Source: Smittium mucronatum
Lineage: Eukaryota > Kickxellomycota > Harpellomycetes > Harpellales > Legeriomycetaceae
Direction of reading: 5' to 3'
Length of the DNA stretch: 64,000 nucleotides
Assembly: GCA_001953115.1 (NCBI GenBank)
Contig: LSSL01000367.1
Span: forward strand, 1-64,000
Of the stretch, positions 35,901 through 47,809 are shown one piece after another. A program made the position numbers and the translations under genes. The notes below the pieces were generated by a model. That model ran no database searches and was not told the DNA's origin. It worked only from the letters and a program-made list of their open reading frames with translations. Position 1 is the first letter of the stretch, and every line of letters begins with the position of its first letter.

Positions 35901-38860
35901 ATTTTTTACATTAGTCTTTAATTTAAGAATTTTTTTGTAAGATTTAAAAATGATATAAATTTTTAAAAATAAATAATATATTGCAATTTAATGTCGACAA
36001 AATATTGTTAAGTTTAAAGGATCTAATTTACTCATTTTTTTATCTGAAAAAAATAAGGTTATTGGGAGTAATACAAAGACAGTTTAAAAAAATTCGTTAT
36101 TATTAACCTTTTATTTATAAATGTTTAATCATTTTATGTGAAAATATATGTATGAAATTTCGGTTGATTTTTAGTATTGATAATTCATGTACTTGCTATT
36201 AAATATCAAATTTTATAAAACATTTCTTTTTTCGAGATTTTAAGTTTAGGACTAAAGAAAATAATATTATATGAATTTATGTATTTTTTTTGTACTTATA
36301 TTTGTTGAAAGTCTACTGAAACTATAGAATTTATTTTAATTCGTTATTCAGACATTAAATTAATATTTTTGGTTTTTTATTTAATTTTTTACTAGTCTAG
36401 ATTTCGAAATTCTACAAATAATTTAGATTATTATCAATTCTTTTTTGAACTTTTGAAAAATATCAGAATAAATATATATATTAATGAAAAACATAGAATA
36501 TATATTTTTATATGTCTATTATATCTTTTTTAGGATAATAATTCATTTCAAGTTTTTTATTGGAAAACCTTCATAATTTAGATTGTTTAATTCTTTATCG
36601 AATGAGACGGTGAACAATTTCTAATATTTTTAATGATATTTAAAATTAAAAATATAAAATTAATGATCACATGTGTGAATAATTTTTATTTTTAATAAAC
36701 TAAATTAAATATATATATTCTATTTATATTTAAAATTATTCTTTTCAATTAATATTCAATAAAAAAAAGTTACCAATTATATTATTATTCTTATTTTATT
36801 TTACTGAATATTTTTAAACCATAGTTTTTTTTAAACAATTTATCTTTAAATTTATAAAAAAAATTCATTAATAAAACTTAATTTAATTTAATTTAATTCA
36901 CTTTTAATTATGAATAATAAAATTTCTAAATTAATTTTTCACTATTTGCTAATAATTTCCCATTTACCGACCTTAGTTTTATTGATGTTATAATTTGTCG
37001 AATGATTAATCACTTTTTACATAATTTACATGTGTATTAGGTATTTAAGTGCCAATACACCCATAATTTTATTTAATTTTATTTCGTAATGGTAAAAGTT
37101 GTTTTAAATAATATTTTATTTATATGTATAAGAATTAATATCAAAATCACTTTAATTTTAAATTTAAACCATAAATAAATATCTAATTTTTTTCTTGTTA
37201 AATTTTAAATTATTTATTAAAAATCGAAAATTTCAAATTTTTAAAAATTTATCAAATTGAAGAAATCTATATAAAAGTGCAAATTTAAAGCAATTAAATC
37301 AGCGCATATTTTATTAAAAGAGCCAATTTTGACATTCGTTCATGAACAATGGATGAAACAATTATTTATGTAAGTCTTTTTTATCTGATTTCAGATTAAT
37401 TTAAATATTTATGTAAAATTAAACTAAAAATTTTTTTATATCTTTAAAAAATAAGTTTTGACTAAATTGAGTTGAATTCAATTATTTTAATAAACCTAAA
37501 TTCCATTTTATTTAGATTTTCTACTAACTAACCGAAACTCTTTATTTTTTATTTAATCCAATTATATCTCGTCCAAACCTTTTTTTGACACCGATTAAGT
37601 ATGTCCACCAATTTTCGTAAGATAATAATACTTAATTTAGAGTCAAATTTTATTTTTCATTATTTTTTATTTCTAATGAGTTTTTTTAGATAAATTTAAC
37701 GGGTAGGAGTGCATTTGATTTTTATTATATGAAAGGTTTAATATAGGTATTCATTTTCAGATAAAATTTCAATCTATAAATCAAAGATATAACCATTTTG
37801 ATATTAAAATCGTTATTTTATTAGATAGTTTTTTTATTTATTAGAAAGAAAAGCTATATCTGCAAATTGGTGTACTTAATTTTTTTAATGATATAAAAAT
37901 ATTGTAATTAGCTGTAAATATACTTGATTATATTATTTTATTGATAGGCCACACTTTAAAATTAGTCGAAAGCTACTTAAAGCGTAAAATTTTGTATAAT
38001 ATAACTGAAATCTAATTCAGATAGCAGAGGATTGATCAGAATGTTTGGTTTAGCTCAAATTTATTAATTTTACTACTATCCTTTTTCTAAAATCCAGTTT
38101 AATAAGTTGTATTAATTTTACCAAAAACCTGAATATAAATATAAATTCAAGTGAAAATTTATCAAAAATCTATGCAGATAAACAACAAATTGTAAAAATA
38201 ATTAATTGAATCGAAAATTTTTTACGAGATACATAATATTTAGAAAAAAATAAAAGCCATTATAAACATTGAAAATAATAAAAACCTGATGATAATATAT
38301 TTCAAATGTAGAAATAAAGGGAATAAATAACGGATTTAAAGTCGATTTATTTGAGTTAATATAATCATTGGACTATTGATAATTTATTATCGGATTTTGA
38401 ATGCAAGAGATTTTTTTTTATTTTAACCTGAATAAAATGAAATTTACAGTTATCACTTTTACAAACTCTTATCTGGTATTATAAAAAGATATGAATGATT
38501 CTTGTTGAAGATGGAATTTTGTTTGGTGTCACCTTTACTGGCTAATTCATTGATTCGACTTCTGCAATTATTTCGCTTAATTAAATTTAGTGGTTTTATT
38601 GAACTAAATAAAAATGAATTTTCATTTTTCTAATTTCTAATTAGGAATTTTAATGGCTTTTAGTGCAGCTTAATTTTTTTTTTATCATTTATTATCACTT
38701 TTTTTGGATAAAAGAAATTTTTTGGGAATTTATGCTGAAACAAAGTACAATTTAAAATGTCTCTTCATTAAGAATCTTTTATATAAAAAAGTAGGTGAAC
38801 AAGTTTAATAAGATGATTTTTCGGAAGTAATGGATTTTTTGCTTAAAATAGTTATATCAA
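32951..38860. other. AT-rich intergenic DNA, nothing recognised
   Basis: Very A/T-rich sequence, with a short ~20-bp tandem repeat of the 'aaatatttaattttt' type near 33593-33635 and alternating 'atataatatatt' near 34835-34862. The overlapping frames at 34218-34549 on both strands have no motif and are taken as chance. Confidence 0.55.
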
Positions 38861-38867
38861 ATAACTA

Positions 38868-39653
38868 AGCCATTATCAAATAATAAGTTCTTGTGATAAT
38901 CTACTGGATATAATGTTATATTGCATTTTACTAAAATTTTAGGCTAATTTTCTATAAATGTAGTTGTTTCGATAAATGGGGATACATCTCAATATAGTAT
39001 TTGATTTAAATAAACACATTTTTATCGGTACGAAGAGTTTTTTTCAAAAATAATTTTTAAAAGTAATTTTAATAATGGATCATCGAAATTCTATAATTCT
39101 ATTCTTTTATAAAAGTGGATAAATTTTCATAGCCCCACAATATTATTTAAAATTTATGTTAGTGTTTATTCTCATTATTTTTATATATTTTAAAATGACT
39201 CCAATTAAAAATGAACAGAAAAGAAAGAATGTGTTTTAATAAAGACATTTACGTTATGTTATATTTTATTGATTATAAAAATCATGTTTATGTATGTATT
39301 TTCTTTTAAAAAAATGTACTGTTTGGCTATAAATAACACTCTTGTTTAAATTGATATGCTAAGAATAGTTTCAATTGTTTTTGTTTTTTTTGAAATTATA
39401 ACGATTTTTTCAAATAAAAAATTCATACGTATTTACACGATCCCACTTAAATACAAAAAGCTTATTTTGAAATGTTAGAATTTATTTTGAAAAAAACCCG
39501 TTTTTATTGATAAATATTTTTTTATTTTAATTAAACCAATATAACGAGATGATATCCCCCATTTATCGAAGTAACTCCATTAGTAGAAAATAAACCTGAA
39601 ATTTCAGTATAAACGCTATTTAACATTATATCCTATTTGATAATGGCATAAGT
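38868..39653. mobile_element. Fold-back (inverted-repeat) element, ~0.79 kb
   Basis: Arms at about 38868-39058 and 39473-39653 are reverse complements of moderate quality. Outer blocks gccattatcaaata, middle blocks ggatataatgtta, inner blocks gataaatgggg all pair in order. The left arm has a small insertion next to its outer block. The centre (~0.41 kb) has no ORF. This is the form of an old non-autonomous DNA transposon (MITE-like). No target duplication was found. Confidence 0.6.
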
Positions 39654-39659
39654 TTTTGA

Positions 39660-40600
39660 TGAGTTTTTTAATTGGCAGAAAAGTCACTTCATCGAAATAA
39701 ATCAACTTATTACATTGGTCACCTAGTAATTTATTGTCAATTTATTATAATTATTAGGTTTATTTACTTCAATTTAATAATGAAATAGTAACCTCTCTAA
39801 TATGAAAAATTTTAAGCTTAAATAACCAGTTTTTTATTTTTAATTAGGATGGGTTTAAATTGTAAATTTTGTTTGGTTGAATTGGGATATTAAAAAAATT
39901 ATAATGCGATATAAATGTAACCCGCATTTAATAATCCAATAAACATCATAATACCAATAAATGCAGCTATTTAAATAAACACGTATATTATGTCTAGTTT
40001 TTGAAACGATTATAAAAATTATCCCTGATAAGATTGGTGTGAAAATTTTTACACTATAATAATTTCTAAATAAATTTAATTTTTTTTTATTTAATACAGA
40101 TTAATCTACCATATTCCTTTAAAAATAAGAACGTAAGTATTTTAATGTTAGATCAAAATGATTAGCCTTTATATTTTTAGCGACAATTTTAAAATTTTGA
40201 TTTGAGATTGAAAGAAAAGGTGATTTTATGTAATTAAAACTAAATTTTCGGGCTTTTAAAAAATTACATGTAGTTCAAAAGTTTAGATTTTCGATTTTTA
40301 GTTAAATTTGTAGTTATTTAGGCTAACTGCATAGGTTTTGATATTTCCCCACTTTACATCTTTTTCAATTAAATATCTTATTAGGCAACCCTATTTGTAA
40401 AAACAAATATGGTAAGTCAAAAAAATGTGAAATATCTCTTTACAATTTAATTCCAGCAATATTCCGAAGATGGATATTAAATAGAATTTAAAAGCTTTAT
40501 CTTTTCAGCTCTTATTATTCATCCTTATATTCAAGATTTAATTATCCGTGCCATTTGAAATTAATTGATTTCGACATTAAACTCATCATTTTCATAATTA
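39660..40600. other. AT-rich DNA upstream of the secreted-protein gene
   Basis: Presumed promoter region of the 40713 gene. A/T content is so uniform that no TATA box or other element can be singled out. The last 60 bases before the ATG are somewhat less A/T-biased (cagattccccat, aatcactctcc). Confidence 0.4.
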
Positions 40601-40712
40601 CTTGAAAAATATCTATATAAAAACTACAATTGAATTGTATTTCAATGATAATGTCAGATTCCCCATATTTCTATAGCGAAATAATAGAAATAATCACTCT
40701 CCTTTTAAAGAA

Positions 40713-41705
40713 ATGAAATCAATATTCTTCATCATTGTTATCTCATTTAGATTTTCATTAAGTGATAATTTGGGTATTTTTTCTTTTAAAAAGGCGTGTA
40801 GTTTTGAGTCTGGGATTCATACCAACTTAGTAATAAAAAACGGATACTCCAGAGTTGAACCGTGTAAAAAGGATAACAATTTATTCAAAAAAATCGAAAA
40901 ATCGAAAAACGTGTATTATAGTAAAAATAAATGCTATGATGATGTTTCTGCTTTAGTATCAGAGAAGCTTTATTATATCAATAATAACAATTCTTATGAC
41001 ATGAGATATATAGTTTCCAGATCAAAGTGGGAATACATTTCTATCCCACTAACAGAAACGTTGGATTATATTCAGTCTATTACCTTGGATACTCTAGTTA
41101 GATCAATATCAATCCCAATAAATTCAATAAATATATTAGATGATGAAAAATCAGTATATTATCATTTCGAATTCACTGAATCGGTATCCAGGAGACTTAA
41201 ACTTGAAGAACTTATCTCAGAAAACATTCATGAATTCAATGAACCTGTAAAGCATAGTTATGGAATAAAAAAAAAAGGTACTGTATTGGTGTGGGATACA
41301 AAATGCGTTATTTATAATTGGGGTTCTAAACTATTAGGAAAAGATTTATCAAACCAAATTCAAAAATGCTTTCAATATAAAGACCTTTTGAAGGTAAATA
41401 ATGTAATAGTTAGCGGGGACTATAATAATCAAAGAACCTTGACAAATGGAAATGGTTGTAACAAAAAAATATTAAATTCGGCCTATAATATATCTTTTTC
41501 GCAATTTGAGGGCATATTAACGCATATATCTAAGAATAATCACAATGAGGTAGAATTTATTGGCTCAAATTTATCACTAATTTTTGAAGCAATAGCAAGC
41601 GAGGCGAATTTTCAAAAAATTTTCCCAGGTAGAACAGATTACAATGTCTATTCATCAAGAAAGGGTTCTATTTTAAAAAGCTTATCAGAATACTTTGAAA
41701 AATAA
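40713..41705 (+). CDS. Secreted orphan protein, 330 aa (candidate effector-like)
   Basis: An intact single-exon frame from an ATG at 40713 to a TAA at 41703-41705, the longest in the window, with clearly higher G+C than its flanks. The N-terminus MKSIFFIIVISFRFSLS is a classical signal peptide (basic start, hydrophobic core), with likely cleavage near residue 17. No transmembrane segment follows. The mature part has six Cys (29, 51, 74, 198, 219, 249), enough for three disulphides, and three N-glycosylation sequons (N92, N259, N286). It is basic and rich in Lys, Ser, Asn and Tyr. I recognise no domain. The spacing of 'NGCNKKILNSAYNIS' is faintly like a ribonuclease-type fold, but no catalytic set is visible. 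No neighbour, no operon. The lone position in a transposon-rich A/T region is typical of fungal effector genes; that role is inference. Confidence 0.85.
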   Translation: MKSIFFIIVISFRFSLSDNLGIFSFKKACSFESGIHTNLVIKNGYSRVEPCKKDNNLFKKIEKSKNVYYSKNKCYDDVSALVSEKLYYINNNNSYDMRYIVSRSKWEYISIPLTETLDYIQSITLDTLVRSISIPINSINILDDEKSVYYHFEFTESVSRRLKLEELISENIHEFNEPVKHSYGIKKKGTVLVWDTKCVIYNWGSKLLGKDLSNQIQKCFQYKDLLKVNNVIVSGDYNNQRTLTNGNGCNKKILNSAYNISFSQFEGILTHISKNNHNEVEFIGSNLSLIFEAIASEANFQKIFPGRTDYNVYSSRKGSILKSLSEYFEK

Positions 41706-41786
41706 AAAAATAAATTGCTATAATTTTTCAAAAAATTTTATCAATATATTTTTAATTTTTTTTGAAAAAAGAACACACAGTTTTAT

Positions 41787-41815
41787 AAATTAGATTTTTT
41801 GAAAAAATCTAATTT
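41787..41815. terminator. Perfect 14-bp palindrome 80 bases after the secreted-protein stop codon
   Basis: aaattagatttttt (41787-41800), one base, then aaaaaatctaattt (41802-41815), followed by more T. It could shape the 3' end of the 40713 transcript. In such A/T-rich DNA palindromes arise easily, so a terminator role is only suggested. Confidence 0.3.
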
Positions 41816-42651
41816 TTTTATAAAATAAATATAATAAATTGTGTAATAAATTTGATATTTTTTTCTTATATTTTATTCTGATTTTAACGATGAAAAAAAA
41901 TGGTTTAATAAACGCAAATGTATCGCAAGTTGGATATCATTTTCTATTGACGGACTTACGTGTTTTATTTTAAAAAAAAAATGTATTAACTTTTTTTTCT
42001 AGTTTAAATTCATTGATTTTTTGTATTTAATAAACTAAAACTGATAATTTATTTTAATAATTGAAGTTTTTATTTTTTGAAACTTCAATGCTAAATGTAA
42101 AAATTTTTGTTTTAAAAGCTAATTTTGACTGACTATTTTTCATTTAGATGATATATAAAAACACATTCATTATTTGATAAGAGATATTTTTTAGGTAGCT
42201 TCACTAAAATAAAAAAAATAAAAAAAAAATAATTTCGATTTTTTATTAATCGTTTTTAGTATTCCACATTTTTATTAAAACTTTGTCCCAAATCATGGAA
42301 ATTTTGGCCCAATTATATAAAACCAATATCATATTTTAATAAAGCCAATTTCCCACTATGATAAGGCCTACCCTCAAATAATTGTGATTTTACCATTTCA
42401 GTGTATATTTTTTTTTGAACTTCGATTCTTTCACAATAAAAAATTATGTAAAGTGTTAGATGATACGAATTTTAATACTTATAGTTTTATTATTAAGTTA
42501 AATGGCGTAACTTATAGTATAGTTTTAGGTAGTTTTTTTTTTGACTAATATAAATAAAAATTGTATAATTTTATACTATAAGTTAATGGGTGTCAGAGAT
42601 ATTGACCAACTGCAAATTTGATCTATTAGATTAACCAAACAGTTTTTAAAA

Positions 42652-44703
42652 AGTTTTTTAGAAAAAATAGGCAGATTTTAAATTATTTGCAAAACTAGTC
42701 GGGTTTTAAATTTGATTTCTATTTTTAGCGAATGGATTCACTGATTAAATTTAAATCCAATTTATGAACAGTAAAGCAAACAGATGGATTCAATCTGCTC
42801 TATATGCATTTACTTAGATATTATCATTGGAATTAGAGGAACATCATAATGTGACCAGTTTTAATTAAAATTTAGCTCATTTTATGAAAATTGATAATAC
42901 TATATCATAATAGGTAGAGAATGGTTAGTCGGGATTTTTTTTTCTTTTAAAGAAACTTAATTAGATTAAGCTAAGCAAGATTATTTTCAAAAACACATTC
43001 AAAATACTCAGAAATACACTTACTTAAATAAAAAGTCATTTGATTTATCGAAGATCAGATGTTTAAAATCAAACATTATAATAGGTTTTCGAAAAGGTAA
43101 AGAAATAGTAAAATCCGAACCAAATTAAAATAATGATTACAAAATTAACTTGAAATCAGTTTCAAAGATATTAAAGTACCAAATTAGCTTCATTTTATTA
43201 AAAACCTTAGACAGTTAAATGATATTTACAGTATTTATTAAAACCCACGCATTCTTATTCTTATAGCAGTTAGTGTGGGCATAAATAATATTATCTAAAG
43301 GAAACTCTATACATATTTTTTTTAAAAAAAAATGCTTTAAGGTGGGAGCTTAGTTTATTTAATAAAAAAGGACTCTTTTATAAATTTTATTCTTTATAAA
43401 TATTTCTAATTCTCTGAAAATTCCCCCTTGAAAAACGAATTTTTGTTTATCGTTAAAGCAAACATTAAAACTCAATCGAATTCTATTGAAATACTACCAC
43501 ATATTTTTTCAAATTTTGATTTATGATGGTGGTGTTTACTGCTATTCTTTATCATCTGATTATATTTCAAAAAATCCTCAATGAAATAATATTTTTTGAA
43601 AGCAAATCAGTCTTAGTTAGATGAATTGTATAGATAATATAAACAATTTTGAATCATCTAAACCATGGAACCTATTTATTTTTCAAATTAAAATTTATTA
43701 TAATTATTACTAATGGTGTTAAAATTCAACAATAATTCTATGGTTTGATAATTCTATGGTTTTTTTTACTAAATTATAAATTGGAACGCTATTAATATAT
43801 AAAATTCGCCATTTTAATAATAATAAAGATCGTAAATATACCAGGAAAGGTCTTGAGTCTCTATATTAAGTATTTTTAAGTATTAAGTATACATTTTTTA
43901 GCAAATCTACTGCTTAGGAATGTTAAAGGTGGTAAAATAATAGAAAAAATTCTTAGTTATGTTTTTATGCTAATATTTCATAATTTATATTTAGCACTTG
44001 ATATTCTGATAAATCTCAAATCTTGTTGAGATAATTATTCTTAGTGTCGAATTGATAGATTTGTTATAAAAACAAAATTTTCGAAAATATACCTTAAAAA
44101 GTTGCTAAAAAATACTTTTGTTGGATATTTTATAATCAAAGCATATAATAGAGCAAAATGAATTAGATTTATTTAGCAACTTAACATAATGGCAGTGAAA
44201 GAATTCTTTTTTTTATAGCTGGTTCTAGACAAGAATTGAAGTCAAAACTTTAATAGTTTGTTTATTTTATAAGATTAAAGCTCAAAGTGTATACTTAAAT
44301 AATGAGAATCGTTGTTCCGAAATCATTTAACCCATTTATGAATTTCATATTCTAAACTGAATTTTTTTAAAAAAATTATCTTGTTGAGCTCAATCTAATT
44401 AAGTTTATTAGAAAAAAAAATCCCGAATCACCATTCTCTACCTATTATAATATAGTATTATCAATTTTCATAAAATGAGCTAAATTTTAATTAAAACTGG
44501 TCACATTATGATGTTCCTCTAATTCCAATGATAATATCTAAGTAAATGCATATAGAGCAGATTGAATCCATCTGTTTGCTTTACTGTTCATAAATTGGAT
44601 TTAAATTTAATCAGTGAATCCATTCGCTAAAAATGGAAATCAAATTTAAAACCCGACTAGTTTTGCAAATAATTTAAAATCTGTCTATTTTTTCTAAAAA
44701 CCC
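42652..44703. mobile_element. MULE-like non-autonomous element A, 2.05 kb
   Basis: Terminal inverted repeats of about 330 bp (42652-~42980 and ~44372-44703) are about 95% identical by eye over most of their length. The right end read inward is gggtttttagaaaaaatag, the GGG-type start common in Mutator-like elements; the left end is agttttttagaaaaaatag. Both sides carry ttttaaaa (42644-42651 and 44704-44711), extendable to an imperfect 9 bp; Mutator-like elements make 8-11-bp target duplications. The interior (~1.4 kb) has no open frame over 60 codons and no transposase motif, so it must depend on another element. Confidence 0.6.
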
Positions 44704-44790
44704 TTTTAAAAATTGTGATTTGTGTACAAATAGAAACTAAGATTTCCCAAAATACAAAAATTTATGTTCATTTCTTATTAATTTATTTAA

Positions 44791-47393
44791 GGGCTAATTG
44801 CAAAAATGATCAGGTTTTCAGAAATATTTGCATAAATGATCAGATAATTGAAAATATTTGCAAAGGTGATAAAATTATCAAAATGTTGCCATTTATAGAG
44901 CGAAAATTAACGATGATTTTTTTAGAAAAATAGAATTGGCTTAAACATAATACCAAAAAAAAAATACGTTTTTAATATCACATAAAATCGCCAATATGGG
45001 ATTATTCTACTGGGATAGACTAGTTTAAATTATATTTTTCGACTATTTATCTTGACACTTCATTGAGGGGATAATAAAAATATCTAAGGGTTAAATTTTG
45101 AAAAATAAAAAAGCCTAATTAATCTCTTGAAAGCCGCTTTTATATTCATAAAACCTTTTAAAATACAAAAAATAAATTCAGTCAATTTTCTGTAAACTTC
45201 TAGCTGTTTTTCCATCTATCCCAAGCTGCTTTCATAATTTTTTTATTATTGGGTTGAATCAGCAAATTTTAACAATATTATTGAATCTTGGTTTTTATCG
45301 GGTATTTTACGCTCATATTAGCCAAATGAAGATGAGAGTTGAATTTAGCAATAAATAATAAAATTTCGTTGTTTCAAAAAATCTTTTGGGCATAAAATCG
45401 GGTTTTTAACGATTTTTGTTACAGGATCACAATATTTGAATATACAAGGAACATATAAATTTTTTTAATAAAATGAGAGGTGGAGATGAAGCTTATTGAA
45501 ATATAATTATTCAATCCTATCGTCCTTCGTTACTTGAAAGGATAAAGATTTTTCTGGTATCTAGCTAATATCTCTTATAGAATTCTAAATTAGTTCTAAT
45601 TTTATTTTTCCAGAGCTCTAAAAGATTATCGGAATTTTATTATTATTTAATAACTTAAAATTGAATATTTAGGTATTTTTAATATCTAAGCCTCGCTTTT
45701 GTCTTTATTCCATTAAGTTCATCCTTAATATTTATTGATGTATCAAAATACTTTGCTATGATCCTTAGAATATAATATAAGTTATTATTAACTAATTTAA
45801 ACAATCCAAAACCTTAGATCTTTTTATGAGTAAAATTTTTAATTTAAGGTCTTATGGTATTATTATGAGTTATAAAATGTGTAATAATAATATCCAACGA
45901 TAGAGTAAAAATAATCAAAATGAAAAAACTAAACAAACCTCTCTCAGATATTTATGTTTAATATTTACAGGAGCTAAATTTTAATTTTACCTGAATCAAA
46001 TGTCAAAATATCCAGTGGTCTAAAAATAAATAACAAAATCAAATAAATCAAATCTGTTCTAAAGCTCTTAAAAAATATCCTACTTTTAATTTATTTTAAA
46101 TACGAATATCTTTCGAGGATTATTATGGAACTTTAATATAAGAATTTTAAACAGCTCTCTTTTTTTTTAGTAAATTAACAATTTGAAGCATGTTCTTGTT
46201 TTATTATAACTTATCTTTTTTAAATATTTTTTGATGATCTATGACGAGGACATAAGATTCTTCTTTTAATATATATTTTTAAATTATATATGCAAAATAT
46301 TAGTCATATTTGAAAGAAAACACCAAAAAGAAAACTAATATTTTTTTATGATCGAAATTTGTTTAATAATTTTCTTTTTTTTGGAAAAAAATGACTTACT
46401 AAACGATTCTATAACTACAATATATAAATTTCACTATTTTTAGCATGCAATACACATCAATATTGATCCTATTATAAATTGATTCAATATAATAATAGCT
46501 AAGACTTTTCATTTATAAAAGGTACTTAGGGATAACAAACATTAAACCCTTGTATTTAGAAATATCAGTTGATATTTTGCTCACGCATTTTACATATATA
46601 TTATTTTAACTATTTAAATATTGATTTAAGATACCATTAGTTATGCCAGATGTTAGAAAAAAACTATTCTATTTGAATTTTCTAGAATAAAAAGATGATT
46701 AGGCATACAGATTTTAAATCTTGATGAATAAATATCATTGATTTGTCAAATGAATTAATTTATTTTTTTGAATCCGAAATATCTATAAGTTCAATTTCTC
46801 TAAACTACTTCAGAAGAATGATATATAAAGATAAAGATATTTATTTTATCGCCTTCATTTGGCTAATATGAGCGTAAAATACCCGATAAAAACCAAGATT
46901 CAATAATATTGTTAAAATTTGCTGATTCAACCCAATAATAAAAAAATTAGGAAAGCAGCTTGGGATAGATGGAAAAACAGCTAGAAGTTTACAGAAAATT
47001 GACTTAATTTATTTTTTGTATTTTAAAAGGTTTTATGAATATAAAAGCGGCTTTCAAGAGATTAATTAGGCTTTTTTATTTTTCAAAATTTAACCCTTAG
47101 ATATTTTTATTATCCCCTCAATGAAGTGTCAAGATAAATAGTCGAAAAATATAATTTAAACTAGTCTATCCCAGTAGAATAATCCCATATTGGCGATTTT
47201 ATGTGATATTAAAAACGTATTTTTTTTTTGGTATTATGTTTAAGCCAATTCTATTTTTCTAAAAAAATCATCGTTAATTTTCGCTCTATAAATGGCAACA
47301 TTTTGATAATTTTATCACCTTTGCAAATATTTTCAATTATCTGATCATTTATGCAAATATTTCTGAAAACCTTATCATTTTTACGATTTTATC
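44791..47393. mobile_element. MULE-like non-autonomous element B, 2.6 kb
   Basis: Inverted repeats 44800-45331 and 46853-47384 are both 532 bases long and about 99% identical by eye. With nine less conserved bases at each tip the ends are gggctaattgcaaaaatgat and, inverted, gataaaatcgtaaaaatgat. The nine bases outside, tttatttaa, are the same on both sides (44782-44790 and 47394-47402), a perfect 9-bp target duplication. Long inverted repeats, a GGG-type end and a 9-bp duplication fit a Mutator-like element. The 1.5-kb interior has no ORF. The nearly unchanged arms suggest recent activity or arm-to-arm correction. The 72-codon frame at 44715-44933 only reflects the subterminal tandem repeats. 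Confidence 0.72.
44800..44889. repeat. Subterminal tandem repeats of element B (3 x 30 bp), mirrored at 47295-47384
   Basis: Three 30-base units start at 44800, 44830 and 44860, each beginning gcaaa/gcata and containing tgat-ca/tgataa and aatattt. The same array is present inverted at the other end. Such subterminal arrays are often transposase binding sites; that role is inferred here. Confidence 0.65.
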
Positions 47394-47736
47394 TTTATTT
47401 AAAGTTTTCAAAAAGTAGATGAAAATTTTCGTAGTTTATTATTAATTATTTCAATATTCACAAGGTCAAGTTATAATATTAAACCTAAGGGCAAAATAAA
47501 TGTGAAAAAGCTACATCCTCTAACACTTTAACCTCTTTTTCACAGTGAAAGAATTGAAGTTCGAAAAAAATTATGTATCCTGAAATAGTATAATCACACA
47601 TATTTGAGGGTAGGTCTTATCATAGTGGGAAATTGGCTTTATTAAAAAGGGAAGCCGTAACTATTAAAATGAGAAGTTTTATTTATTTACATGGGAAATT
47701 TTATTTATTAAAATGAGATATTGGGTTTATATAATT

Positions 47737-47799
47737 GAGCCAAAGGTTTACTTGTTTGAGCAAAAGGCTTCATTGTTTGAGCAAAAGGCTTTATAAAAA
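47737..47799. repeat. 21-bp tandem repeat, three units
   Basis: Units starting gagccaaaggttt, gagcaaaaggcttca and gagcaaaaggcttta at 47737, 47758 and 47779. Two inverted units lie in the left outer arm near 42280-42322. The array is part of the outer inverted-repeat element. Confidence 0.65.
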
Positions 47800-47809
47800 T
47801 GGGGAACAC

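Larger units (their letters stand above)
42259..47809. mobile_element. Outer inverted-repeat element hosting two nested elements
   Basis: The arms at about 42259-42475 and 47520-47809 pair in reverse orientation. Matching blocks are aagccaatttcccac, tatgataag, cctaccctcaaat, attctttcac and taaagtgttaga. The right arm carries an extra ~70 bases and has three 21-bp tandem units (starting 47737, 47758, 47779) where the left has two. Removing the two elements inside leaves about 0.9 kb, a size normal for a MITE. No ORF belongs to it. Target duplication not found. Confidence 0.6.

Noticed and set aside
44715..44933. A 72-codon plus frame with a repeated CKNDQ/CINDQ/CKGDK pattern.
   Set aside because: The pattern is the translation of the three 30-bp subterminal repeats of the MULE-like element. 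The frame also starts at a non-ATG codon outside the element.
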